Assembly: GCF_010858045.1 (NCBI RefSeq)
Contig: NZ_JAAGVC010000015.1
Location: 1-64,000 of the forward strand
Length of the DNA: 64,000 nucleotides
Direction: 5' to 3'
Origin: Nocardia cyriacigeorgica
GTDB lineage: Bacteria > Actinomycetota > Actinomycetes > Mycobacteriales > Mycobacteriaceae
Made by a program: the position numbers and the translations under genes. Under the pieces are notes generated by a model. The model was given only the letters and a program-made list of their open reading frames with translations, did no database searches and was not told the DNA's origin. Of this stretch, positions 7,460 through 16,342 are shown one piece after another. Positions within the stretch are counted from its first letter, which is position 1. Each line of letters opens with the position of its first letter.

Positions 7460-8896
7460 ATGGCGGTGCCGGACGACACGATCAACCGCGCGGGCTCGCC
7501 TGTGCGCGACCTCGGCTTGGCCGAGCTGGCCGAGGCCATCGCGAATACGACGATCAGCTCGGTGGCTGCCACCACCGAGGCGCTCGACCGCATCGAAGCC
7601 GCCCAGCCCTCGCTCAACGCGTTCCGGATCGTGCGCCGTCAGCGGGCCTTGGCCGAGGCCGCGGCGGCGGACCGGCGGATCGCGGCCGGTGAGCGGTTGC
7701 CGCTGCTCGGCGTGCCGATCGCGATCAAGGACGACACCGATATCGCGGGCGAACCGACGGCATTCGGCGTCATGGGTGATTTCGAGCCAAAGGAAGTGGA
7801 CGCCGAGTCGGTGCGCCGGCTGCGGGCCGCGGGCGCGGTGATCGTCGGCAAGACCAATACCTGCGAATACGGGCAACTGCCCTTCACCAGCGGCGCCGCG
7901 TTCGGACACACCCGCAATCCGTGGGGCCGGCCGTATACGCCGGGCGGATCCTCGGGCGGGTCGGCGGCCGCGGTGGCGGCCGGACTGGTTCCGGCCGCGC
8001 TGGGCTCCGATGGTGCGGGCTCGGTGCGTATCCCGGCCGCGTGGACGAACCTGGTCGGCATCAAACCGCAGCGCGGCCGGATCTCCACCTGGCCGCTCCC
8101 GGAGGCGTTCAACGGGCTCACCGTCAACGGCCCGCTGGCGCGCACGGTCGGAGACGCGGCACTGCTGCTCGACGCGGCGGCAGGCCCGCACCCGGGCGAT
8201 CTGCACACACCGCGGCCGCTCACCCTCACTGACGCGGTGGGCCGCGATCCGGGGCGGCTGCGCATCGCACTGTCGCTGAACATCCCGTTCACCGCGACCA
8301 GAACCGCACTGCATCCCGAGGTCGAGGCGGGCGTGCACCGGATCGCGAAAACCCTGCGCGGACTGGGCCATTCGGTCACGGTGCGCAACCTGCACTACGG
8401 ACTACTGATGGGTGCGTCGTTCCTTCCGCGCTCGATGGCCGGTATCCGCGCGGTACACGATCGGATGCCCGGCGCCCGGGTCGATCCACGGACCATGGCC
8501 AATGTGCGCACTGGGATGCTGCTGAGCGGGCCCGCGTTGTTCGCGGCCAGGCAAGCGGAGGCCTTGCTGCACCGGCGGATCGGCGGATTCTTCGACGAAT
8601 TCGATGTGGTGCTGGCCCCGACCACGGCCACTCCCCCGCCCCGGGCCGAAGAGATCGACGGCATCGGCGTGATCGCCACCAACAACCTCATCACCGCGGC
8701 CTGCCCGTACACCTGGCCGTGGAATGTGCTCGGCTGGCCGAGTGTCAACGTGCCCGCCGGGTTCACCGGCTCGGGGCTGCCGGTCGGAGCACAGTTGATG
8801 GGTACCGCCGACACCGAACCGATGCTGGTGTCGCTTGCCGCGCAACTGGAGTCGGAACTGCACTGGGAGCGGCATCGTCCCGAGCCCTGGTGGTGA
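7460..8896 (+). CDS. Amidase signature family enzyme
   Basis: About 478 residues from the ATG at 7460, which has GGAG and GAGGAG upstream. A longer frame beginning inside the operator palindrome is unlikely. It is an amidase-signature hydrolase with the catalytic Lys in A-I-K-D-D, the G-S-S-G-G-S loop carrying the cis-Ser, and the nucleophile Ser in D-G-A-G-S-V-R. These enzymes hydrolyse amides in the cytoplasm through a Ser-Ser-Lys triad. There is no signal peptide. In M. tuberculosis an amidase gene (amiA2) sits next to era, so this may be the displaced orthologue; that is an inference. It shares a promoter region with the hydrolase, which suggests joint regulation. Confidence 0.88.
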   Translation: MAVPDDTINRAGSPVRDLGLAELAEAIANTTISSVAATTEALDRIEAAQPSLNAFRIVRRQRALAEAAAADRRIAAGERLPLLGVPIAIKDDTDIAGEPTAFGVMGDFEPKEVDAESVRRLRAAGAVIVGKTNTCEYGQLPFTSGAAFGHTRNPWGRPYTPGGSSGGSAAAVAAGLVPAALGSDGAGSVRIPAAWTNLVGIKPQRGRISTWPLPEAFNGLTVNGPLARTVGDAALLLDAAAGPHPGDLHTPRPLTLTDAVGRDPGRLRIALSLNIPFTATRTALHPEVEAGVHRIAKTLRGLGHSVTVRNLHYGLLMGASFLPRSMAGIRAVHDRMPGARVDPRTMANVRTGMLLSGPALFAARQAEALLHRRIGGFFDEFDVVLAPTTATPPPRAEEIDGIGVIATNNLITAACPYTWPWNVLGWPSVNVPAGFTGSGLPVGAQLMGTADTEPMLVSLAAQLESELHWERHRPEPWW

Positions 8897-8901
8897 ACGG
8901 T

Positions 8902-11703
8902 TCATCGCGGTTGCCAGGCCTCGACCGGGCTGTGCGTTCCGGCCGGGCACCCATCCGGTCCGCGGCCGGAGATGTCGCCGATCGGGGTGCCGAACATGAG
9001 CAGGCACTGCGGCGCCACCTCGTCACTGCTGAGATCCTCGGCCAGCAGCACGCCGATGGTGGCGTCCTCGGCGACCCGGGAATCGGTCAGGCGCAGTACA
9101 CCGGTGATGCCGGTGTAGTCGGCGCCGCGTAGCTCGAGCGCGATGGCGGTGCGACTCAGGACGATCTTGCCCGAGGATTGCTCCGGCCGGGCCCGGTTGG
9201 CCCGCACCGCTTGCAGGAACGCGCCGGCCACGTCGTAGGACAGTCCGGTCCGGTCGCCCGGCCAGGGCGTGCGATACAGGTCCAGATCCTCGATCAGCTC
9301 CGCGAGGGAGGCGCAGAGGTCTTGGAATTCGAGCCCGACGCGCTCCTTTCCGAGCACTCCGCGCCCTCGGACGCAGCCTGGGCCGGCGAGCATCACCGGA
9401 ACGCCCTTGGCCACATAGCGAATGGAGAGCCCGGCCGGGATCGCCTGCCTGCCCACCGGATCGGCGATGAACCGGGTGACCGCGTCGTTGCCGAGAATCG
9501 GGGGCGATTCGGTGGCGTGACACTCCCGAGTGACGGCGTTGACGAACGCACCGAAGTCGTTGTTGCGCCCGGCGAAGAACAGTAGTTCGCCCTCGTCGGG
9601 TTCGCTGCGCGCGCACGGCGGCGGGAAGCCGTAGAGCTCCTGCTGCCGCGACCAGCTGAAGGTGGCGGCGGGAATGCCGCGGGCGCGCAACTCCTCGAGC
9701 GCATCGGCCACCAGGGTGTGGACGTAGATGTCGTCGGGATTGTCCGGGTGGAACACGGTGACCTTGTCGTAGCGGGGCCGACCCGCGCGCGGCGTGCCTT
9801 CCGGAAACCTGGCTCCGGCCACGTAGTCGGCGACGAGCCTGGCTTGCACACGGTTGCTCGGCGCCGCTTGGAAATATGTGGGCGATACCTCGTCCAGCCC
9901 GTCCGCCGACAGCGTGGTGGCGAATGTGGGCACGCCGAGATCACCCAGCCGCGCGATGGCGCGCCGCGTCTCGGCGTTGCTGCGGTCGAGCCCGATGACG
10001 CCCAACACGTCGGAATCCTCGCGGATCAGCGCGCTGAGCAGGTTGTCCACCACCCAGGGTGCCTGCCGCATCCCGGATCCGCCGTTGGCGATGATGATGC
10101 GCAGCAGTGGCTCGGCCTCGCTGCTCTGCGCGTTCGCATTGCGTTGGCGTAGCACCAGCCCGGCCAGTTCTTCCACCTGGGCATGCGGATAACGCATGTT
10201 GCGGTCCGCGTAGGTGAGGCCGGCGAAGTAGACGAGCGCCACCACCGGGCGCTTCGGGTTGCCGCGCCGGATGCGGTCGGCGATCGCGTTCTGCCGGAAC
10301 ACCTCTCGCTGCATCTCCGATAGTTCGGGGTCGTCGGCGAAGACCTGGCGGGCGTTGTCGCTGTAGCCGACGCATTCGCCGTCGCGCACCGCCACACCGA
10401 CCCCGGACCAGAACGGCCAGGCAGTACAGCCGACCGCCGCGCGCGGGTGCACGTACACCGCGGCCGCGGCCACCAACGCGACCACGGGGACCAGGGCGAA
10501 TGCCGCCACCACCGAGCGGCGGGCCGCCCAGGGTGGGGCGGGCGGCCGAGCGAGATGATTCTCGCCCAGTCCAGCGGCGTCGTCATCGACGCCCCGGTCC
10601 GGCATCCGCAGCGGGAGATACCAGGCGGTGGCCTCACGGTTGCGGCGCCTGACTTCGATCGTGTCGCGCCAGCGTCGCAGCGGGTCACGAGCCGGACCGG
10701 CGGTGCGGCCGAGATCGGCGAGGCTCGCGGGTTCCTCGTCCGACGGCGCCCGGTCGACCGAGGCGACCACCACGAGCGGGTCGAATCTGCCGGTTTCGTT
10801 GCGGATATCGTTGATCCAACGCAGCAGGTCCGCGCCTTGACCATGGGCGACACCATCGAGCAGCGCCACCGGATACGCGGTGCGCCGCCAGCTCGACGGC
10901 CGCAGCAACCGGCGGCGATAGGCATCACCGAGATCCGACAAGAAGGCGTGCACCAGGAGTTTGGCGATCTGCTCGTGGTTTTCCCGTTCGCGGCCTTGTT
11001 CGGTGAGGCGCAGCGCGAAACCCAAGAAGCTGTCGGACAGTTCCGGCGCCAGATAACGCTGACGCATGAACCAACGCGGCTCCCGCGAGACACCGGGAAC
11101 GATGCCGCTGACCCACAACCACAGCCGAACGATCGGCACGATCGCCCAGATCGCCAGCGCGATCCGTTCGATGGTGGCGCCGAGCGCGCCGAAGGGCGGG
11201 GGATCGCTTTCCGGATCGCGACGGCTGATCCGCAGCAGCCGGGGCAGCCTGCCACGCAATTCGGCCGCGTCGATCGGAGCGCCCGCGGAACGCTGGCGGG
11301 TGAGCCAGTCCGCGGCGTGGTAGCGCGGAAATTCGATGGGGCCCATGGCCGTGTTGTCGGAGATGAACCGGCGGCTCAGCGCTTCGAGCACGGGCAGGCA
11401 GTTCGCGGCCGATTCCTCACCGTCGAAGCGGGTCGCCGACGCGGTGTCCGGGGTGAGCGCGGGGGCGGGCAGAGCCGCCACGTCGACATAGGCGCGCGGC
11501 GCGGCCCGGCGTGGGGAGCGGCCCAGCCATTCATAGGTCTGTTCGAGCAGCGCACCGGATTCGGCGGAGACGAGACAGACCATGGGCGGCGGCAGCGGAC
11601 GACGCCGGCGCAGCAGTGTGCGCAGGATCCGTGGCCGCTCGTCGGGCACCATCAGCCCACGCAGCAACCGGAGAAACGCGACGACCTCGTCCTGGTTCGC
11701 CAT
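8902..11703 (-). CDS. Large membrane protein with cytoplasmic domain and extracytoplasmic type I periplasmic-binding-like domain
   Basis: About 933 residues from the ATG at 11703, which follows a strong GGGGAGGG site. Residues ~1-420 form a charged cytoplasmic region with an early hydrophobic segment (A-L-A-I-W-A-I-V-P-I-V, near 230). A clear transmembrane helix (V-V-A-A-F-A-L-V-P-V-V-A-L-V) lies near 430-450. The C-terminal ~480 residues resemble branched-chain amino acid/type I periplasmic-binding proteins (V-V-A-L-V-Y-F, a D-V-L-G-V-I-G-L-D strand, V-P-T-F-A-T-T, Y-D-V-A-G-A-F near the end). There are no ABC transporter partners nearby. Together with the kinase/lipoprotein operon upstream on the same strand, this suggests a sensor rather than a transporter. 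Function is inferred. Confidence 0.65.
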   Translation of the reverse strand: MANQDEVVAFLRLLRGLMVPDERPRILRTLLRRRRPLPPPMVCLVSAESGALLEQTYEWLGRSPRRAAPRAYVDVAALPAPALTPDTASATRFDGEESAANCLPVLEALSRRFISDNTAMGPIEFPRYHAADWLTRQRSAGAPIDAAELRGRLPRLLRISRRDPESDPPPFGALGATIERIALAIWAIVPIVRLWLWVSGIVPGVSREPRWFMRQRYLAPELSDSFLGFALRLTEQGRERENHEQIAKLLVHAFLSDLGDAYRRRLLRPSSWRRTAYPVALLDGVAHGQGADLLRWINDIRNETGRFDPLVVVASVDRAPSDEEPASLADLGRTAGPARDPLRRWRDTIEVRRRNREATAWYLPLRMPDRGVDDDAAGLGENHLARPPAPPWAARRSVVAAFALVPVVALVAAAAVYVHPRAAVGCTAWPFWSGVGVAVRDGECVGYSDNARQVFADDPELSEMQREVFRQNAIADRIRRGNPKRPVVALVYFAGLTYADRNMRYPHAQVEELAGLVLRQRNANAQSSEAEPLLRIIIANGGSGMRQAPWVVDNLLSALIREDSDVLGVIGLDRSNAETRRAIARLGDLGVPTFATTLSADGLDEVSPTYFQAAPSNRVQARLVADYVAGARFPEGTPRAGRPRYDKVTVFHPDNPDDIYVHTLVADALEELRARGIPAATFSWSRQQELYGFPPPCARSEPDEGELLFFAGRNNDFGAFVNAVTRECHATESPPILGNDAVTRFIADPVGRQAIPAGLSIRYVAKGVPVMLAGPGCVRGRGVLGKERVGLEFQDLCASLAELIEDLDLYRTPWPGDRTGLSYDVAGAFLQAVRANRARPEQSSGKIVLSRTAIALELRGADYTGITGVLRLTDSRVAEDATIGVLLAEDLSSDEVAPQCLLMFGTPIGDISGRGPDGCPAGTHSPVEAWQPR

Positions 11704-11841
11704 CGACCCTCCCCTGGTCCGGCAGCGCCACGCACGCTCTGCGCGCGGACCTGAACTGTACCGCGCGGCACCGACATCCGACCCGCCCCGAATTCTCGGG
11801 ACAGGCAGACGGGGCCGCCGCGCCCCAGCCAAGGACTGCGC

Positions 11842-13413
11842 TCAGACCGGGACCGACGGCCACCAGGTGTCGTACAGCTCTTGTCCGTTCGACCCACCGA
11901 GGACCAATATCTGACAGTGCTCGCGGCCAGGGCCCGCTAGGTCGAACCCGATCAGCAAGGTTCCCGCGGTACGGCCGTCGCTGACGACATCACCCCAGAT
12001 CACCCGGCCGCTGCCGGAAACGCGACTCCACGGCTGATCGCCGGTGACGGTCATGTCCGAGAACGGCGCCACCGGATTCGGCGAGCGGTTGCCCAGGCAA
12101 TCCACCGTGAGTCTGCGCACGGGCGCGCCGTTTCCGCTACAGCTCAACCGCGCCAGCCGACCGACCGGCGCGGCCACATCCACCGGCCGCATGTCCTGGT
12201 CGACAGCGCTACATCGCAGTCCTTGATATCCCCGCGCGTCAGGGGTGGCCGGCAGCAACTGCGGGAAGCTGCGCACCACGAAATCATGGCTACCCCACGT
12301 TGCCCCGCCGGCCGCCGCCGTGGCGGATGCGCGCACCGTGTTCGTGGACGGGGAAACCGCGGCGGCCGAGGACGTTTCATCACCCTGCGAACCGACCGCC
12401 CAGATCGTGCCCGCGATGACGGCCAGGGCCAGCGTCGAACCCAGCGCCGCGGCGACCATGCCGGCTCGGCCGATTCGCCGTCGTCGCTGGGCGGGCAGGG
12501 TTGCGCCGGGCCGGGCAGGCGGAGCGCCCGATACGTCCACAGCCCCTGCCGTGGACCTCGATCCCGGCTCGAGCAAAGCAGCCGAGACCGCCGCCGCCAG
12601 CGCACCGCAGGTCGGGAACCGCTGCCCGGGGTCTTTCGCCAACGCCCGCGCGACCACCGCGTCGATAGCGGCGGGCAGGGCCGGATTCACCACCGTTGCT
12701 CGCGGCGGTGGATCCTGGAGGTGGGCGTGCAGCACCGCGGCGGCGGTCGGCCGGGGGAACGGTTTGGCGCCGGTCAGCAGTTCGAACAGGGTGCAGCCCA
12801 GCGCGTAGACGTCGGCGCGCTGATCCACCGGCCGCGCGGCGAGTTGCTCCGGCGCGGCATACGCCAAGGTCGCCACCACCACCCCGGACTCGGTGAGCGC
12901 CGTCGCCGATCCGGCCGCCCTCGCGATGCCGAAATCGGTGACGTACACCCGCTCGTCGCCACCGGGGCGGGCCTCGATGAGCAGGTTCGCCGGTTTGACG
13001 TCGCGGTGCAGCATCCCGGCCCGATGGGCAGCATCCAGTCCGCGTGCCGCCTGCGTCACGATCCGCGCGACGCGCGATGGGGCGAGTCCGGCCGGGTGCC
13101 GCCGGATGAGTTCGGCCGCATCGGTCCCGTCGACGTACTGCATCGCGATCCACAGCAGATCCTCGGCCACCCCGCGATCGTGCACGGCGATGACGTTGGG
13201 ATGGTCGAGGCGGGCAGCGAGCTCGGCCTCCCGCACGAACCTGGCGCGGAACTCGTCGTCGGAGCTGTGGTGCGGTGAGAGCACTTTCACCGCCTCCCGG
13301 CGCGGCAGCCGTGGATGCCGGGCCAGGTAGACCGTCCCCATCCCGCCGCTGCCGAGCACACCTTCGATGAGGTATCCCGCGAAAACGACGCCGGGAGTGA
13401 GTCGTCCGCTCAT
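11842..13413 (-). CDS. Transmembrane Ser/Thr protein kinase (Hanks type), copy 1
   Basis: 523 residues from the ATG at 13413, which overlaps the TGA of the lipoprotein gene (ATGA), indicating translational coupling. Kinase domain ~10-270: Gly-rich loop G-S-G-G-M-G (21-26), invariant Lys in E-A-V-K-V-L (~43), catalytic H-R-D-V-K-P-A-N, D-F-G-I-A-R and A-P-E-Q. An Ala/Pro/Arg linker follows, then one transmembrane helix (about 325-347) and an extracytoplasmic domain of ~170 residues with several Cys and a conserved S-G-S-G-R-V-I-W-G stretch. It is a close relative of the kinase at 14683-16200. All catalytic residues are present, so it should be active. The ligand of the outer domain is unknown; the intervening lipoprotein is a candidate partner. 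Confidence 0.9.
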   Translation of the reverse strand: MSGRLTPGVVFAGYLIEGVLGSGGMGTVYLARHPRLPRREAVKVLSPHHSSDDEFRARFVREAELAARLDHPNVIAVHDRGVAEDLLWIAMQYVDGTDAAELIRRHPAGLAPSRVARIVTQAARGLDAAHRAGMLHRDVKPANLLIEARPGGDERVYVTDFGIARAAGSATALTESGVVVATLAYAAPEQLAARPVDQRADVYALGCTLFELLTGAKPFPRPTAAAVLHAHLQDPPPRATVVNPALPAAIDAVVARALAKDPGQRFPTCGALAAAVSAALLEPGSRSTAGAVDVSGAPPARPGATLPAQRRRRIGRAGMVAAALGSTLALAVIAGTIWAVGSQGDETSSAAAVSPSTNTVRASATAAAGGATWGSHDFVVRSFPQLLPATPDARGYQGLRCSAVDQDMRPVDVAAPVGRLARLSCSGNGAPVRRLTVDCLGNRSPNPVAPFSDMTVTGDQPWSRVSGSGRVIWGDVVSDGRTAGTLLIGFDLAGPGREHCQILVLGGSNGQELYDTWWPSVPV

Positions 13414-14669
13414 TCGGCGCGCACCAGCAGGGCGTACTGTGCGGCCACCCGCTGGTGGGTGCTTTCGACCGTGCGCCCCCGGAGGAAGGCCTGGTAGCGG
13501 CCGTGGAGGAGTCGGCAGGAGTAGCGGGGCCACTGCGGTCCGGCCGAAAGGTATTGCACGCAGCGGACATCGGGAATGCCCTCCGGCGTGGCGATCGGGC
13601 CGTAACCCGGCATCTCGGCCTCGCCGGCGAAGGCGTCGAAATCCCGTCGGGCCGTGGCCGCGTCGGCGAACCGGCCGAGCGAGTCGTTGCCGCCGTTGAA
13701 GCCGAGCAACTCCAGCGGCTCCCCGGCCGGTCCGTGCTCGCTGGCGCGCCCGATCCGAAGGTACGCGGCGCGCGGCCCGAAGACCACGCCCTTCGGGATG
13801 ACCGCACTGTTCCAGCCCGCGGTCTCGACCGTGCTGACCGAGATCGCCGCCGGATACTGCCACTGCCCGGGCTTTTCGGGCACCATACGCGCCAGCATGC
13901 CGTCCCGGTCCAGTGGCAGACGCGCGATCTCGTCGCGCGGTGTCGGCTGAAAATCACGCAGCCGCGCCAGCTGTGCGTCGAAGGTGTCGGCGACCAGCGC
14001 GACCATGGCGTCACGGTCGGGCGAGGTGTGCCCGATGAGCAGGCTGATGACGAAGGGCCCGTCTGCCATGGTGGCGGCAAGGGTTGGCACCGCGGGGCGC
14101 CAGTGCGCGTGGGCCGACGGGTGCCGGTCGATGTCCACGCCGACGTTGTCGGGGCTCACCGCGGCGTCGATCGCATCGATCTCCTGCGCGGCCTGCCGCG
14201 CCGCGTCGGCGTCCGGTAGACGCAGCAGCAGCAGCGTCATCATGCGGCCGGAGCCGACGACCGGAATCGAGCTGACGTCGCGATCGGCCCCGCCGACGAC
14301 GAAGCCGGCCACCATGCCGTAGCGCTGGAGCACCGCGCGGGCAGGCGCGGCCAGCAGACCGTTGGTCTTCACCGGCGTCGGCAGGGGTGAGGCGCGCACC
14401 GTGCCGAGCGCGTAACTCAGGTCGGGATCCACCTCGGCCGGGTCGATCACGGCCTCGCCCATCCGCACCGATTCGATCACCCGGCCGTAACGCTCGCTGC
14501 CCTCGGCCGGCTCGGCCAGGATATCGACGCCGTGGGTGCCGACGTCGAGCCCGCTGAGATCGGGCTGTTCCGGCTGTGGATGTCCGGCTACCGCACAACC
14601 GGTCGTCGCGGTCGCCACGATGACGGCGAGAGCACCAAGCGTGCGGAAGATCGCGGTGCGCAGCATCAT
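13410..14669 (-). CDS. Secreted lipoprotein between the two kinases
   Basis: 419 residues from the ATG at 14669, preceded by AGGGG at 7 nt. ATG 14696 would overlap the upstream gene and is less likely. The N-terminus is a signal peptide with a hydrophobic core and a T-T-G-C lipobox (Cys ~25), so the protein is probably lipid-anchored outside. The mature part carries D-L-S-G-L-D-V-G-T and E-S-V-R-M-G-E-A-V-I-D-P motifs that I associate with a large actinobacterial lipoprotein family annotated as DUF7373; that label is from memory. It lies 13 nt after the first kinase stop and overlaps the start of the second, so all three form one operon. It may be a ligand or accessory factor for the kinase outer domains; that is inferred from position only. 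Confidence 0.78.
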   Translation of the reverse strand: MMLRTAIFRTLGALAVIVATATTGCAVAGHPQPEQPDLSGLDVGTHGVDILAEPAEGSERYGRVIESVRMGEAVIDPAEVDPDLSYALGTVRASPLPTPVKTNGLLAAPARAVLQRYGMVAGFVVGGADRDVSSIPVVGSGRMMTLLLLRLPDADAARQAAQEIDAIDAAVSPDNVGVDIDRHPSAHAHWRPAVPTLAATMADGPFVISLLIGHTSPDRDAMVALVADTFDAQLARLRDFQPTPRDEIARLPLDRDGMLARMVPEKPGQWQYPAAISVSTVETAGWNSAVIPKGVVFGPRAAYLRIGRASEHGPAGEPLELLGFNGGNDSLGRFADAATARRDFDAFAGEAEMPGYGPIATPEGIPDVRCVQYLSAGPQWPRYSCRLLHGRYQAFLRGRTVESTHQRVAAQYALLVRAE

Positions 14670-14682
14670 TCGTAATCCCCTG

Positions 14683-16200
14683 TCACAGCGGCGCATCGAA
14701 CCACCAGCGAGCCCGCAACTCGGCGGCCGCGACCTCGCCGTTGACCTGGATGGCGCAGAAATTGCGGTCGGGAGCGTCGAAGAACACCTCGAGACGGCCG
14801 AACTTCTCGCCGTGCACCGTGGTGTAGCTGCCCCAGCGCAGATAGCCCGACCCGGACTCCCGTTTCCAGTGCTCTTCGCCTTCCATCCCGGGCCAGGGCA
14901 GCGGCCCGAGCCGGCCGCGGTCGGCGGTGCAGTGCAGGAACATCATCGCGACCGGGTCCTGATCGCCGGTGCAGCGAATCACGCTCAGCGGCAAGGCGGT
15001 ATCCATCGGCACCAGATCGCGCTTATCGTCGATGGCCTGGCAGACGGAGAGTTCGCGGTAGCCGTAGCCATCCGGCGAATAGGGCAACAGCTCGGCGAAC
15101 GGTTCGACCATGAACGAATACGCGGCCCAGTCCGGCGAAACCCGCGGCGCCGCACCGGAGGGAGTCGGCAGCCGCACGGCCGCGGCGGATTCGACCCGAT
15201 CGGGCCAGGCGACGATGGCGAGCACGACCGCGAGCACGACGACCCCCGCTGCCCCCGCCCACAACAGCGCCCGCGTGCCCGCCGTGCGGGCCGAGCCTGC
15301 CCCACCGGGTCCGGTCGCGGCGGCAGTGGGCGCGGTGAGCCGGACGGTTTCGGCCTCCGCGTCGGTCAGTGCGCGGTGCGCCGCCTCGGCCAGCGCACCG
15401 CAGCTGGGATACCGGTGCGCCGGATCCTTGGCCAGCGCGGTCGCGATCACCTCGTCGAATGCCGCGGGCAACCGGGTATCGACTCGAGACGGCCGCGGCG
15501 GCGGATCGTTGAGATGGGCGAACATGACCGCGCCGGGAGTGTCACGTTGAAACGGCACCCTCCCCGTCAACAGGTGAAAAAGCGTGCAGCCCAGCGCGTA
15601 TACGTCCGCGCGCTGATCGAGCACCTCGCCACGGATCTGCTCGGGCGCAGCGTACGCCAGGCTCGCGGTGAGCCCACCCGGATCGCCGAGAGTGGTCGAA
15701 TCGTCGGCGGGGCGAGCGATACCGAAATCGGTGACCAGTACGCGATCCGGCTCCCCCGGCTGCTCGGCGATGAGTATGTTGGCCGGCTTCACATCCCGGT
15801 GCAACAAGCCCGCACGGTGGATCTCGTCGAGACCGCGCGCGGCCTCCCCGATGATGTACACCGCGCGCTGCGGCGGCAACGCCGCCGGACCACGCCGGAT
15901 CAACTGCGCGCCGTCGACGCCGTCGACGTACTGCATCGTCAACCACAGCCGACCGTCGAACTCACCGCGATCGCGGACCGCGACCAGATTGGGATGCTGT
16001 AGCCGGGCGGCGATGTCGGCCTCGCGCAGGAAACGCGCGCGGAATTCGGCGTCGTCGTGATGGCTGTCGGAGAGTAGCTTCAGCGCGTCCTTGCGTGGCA
16101 GCCTCGGATGCCGGACGAGATAGACGGCCCCCATACCGCCGGCACCGAGGCGGCGCTCGATCCGGTAACCGGCGACATCCATGCCTTCGGCGATCTCCAC
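14683..16200 (-). CDS. Transmembrane Ser/Thr protein kinase (Hanks type), copy 2, first gene of the operon
   Basis: 505 residues if translation starts at GTG 16200, which has GGAGGA at 16215-16210. GTG 16218 is the alternative. Kinase motifs: G-A-G-G-M-G loop, Lys in D-A-L-K-L-L, H-R-D-V-K-P-A-N, D-F-G-I-A-R, A-P-E-Q. A Pro/Ala linker precedes one transmembrane helix (A-G-A-A-G-V-V-V-L-A-V-V-L near residue 325), then an outer domain with paired Cys and a G-S-G-Y-L-R-W-G stretch matching the G-S-G-R-V-I-W-G of copy 1. The two kinases are therefore duplicated as whole proteins including the sensor domain. A TGC-TATATT extended -10 at 16318-16313 lies upstream. Confidence 0.9.
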   Translation of the reverse strand: MEIAEGMDVAGYRIERRLGAGGMGAVYLVRHPRLPRKDALKLLSDSHHDDAEFRARFLREADIAARLQHPNLVAVRDRGEFDGRLWLTMQYVDGVDGAQLIRRGPAALPPQRAVYIIGEAARGLDEIHRAGLLHRDVKPANILIAEQPGEPDRVLVTDFGIARPADDSTTLGDPGGLTASLAYAAPEQIRGEVLDQRADVYALGCTLFHLLTGRVPFQRDTPGAVMFAHLNDPPPRPSRVDTRLPAAFDEVIATALAKDPAHRYPSCGALAEAAHRALTDAEAETVRLTAPTAAATGPGGAGSARTAGTRALLWAGAAGVVVLAVVLAIVAWPDRVESAAAVRLPTPSGAAPRVSPDWAAYSFMVEPFAELLPYSPDGYGYRELSVCQAIDDKRDLVPMDTALPLSVIRCTGDQDPVAMMFLHCTADRGRLGPLPWPGMEGEEHWKRESGSGYLRWGSYTTVHGEKFGRLEVFFDAPDRNFCAIQVNGEVAAAELRARWWFDAPL

Positions 16201-16312
16201 CCGGCACCGTCCTCCCACACCCGCGTCGACGCCGGGACCCTTCCGGCGCCGCGTGCGTCATCTGGGCGCAGGCCCGCGACCAGCCCCGTCGACGACAACG
16301 AACACGCCCGGG

Positions 16313-16321
16313 AATATAGCA
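16313..16321 (-). promoter_or_regulatory. Extended -10 promoter element for the kinase operon
   Basis: On the minus strand TATATT (16318-16313) is preceded by TGC, forming a TGN extended -10. No matching -35 is visible at 16-18 nt, as expected for extended -10 promoters. It sits between the end of era and the kinase start, about 115 nt upstream of GTG 16200. Confidence 0.45.
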
Positions 16322-16342
16322 GCCCGCACCGACGGCGACGGC

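Noticed and set aside
11842..13863. Kinase start 150 codons upstream of 13413
   Set aside because: The extra part is an out-of-frame shadow of the lipoprotein gene; the ATGA overlap at 13410-13413 marks the real start.
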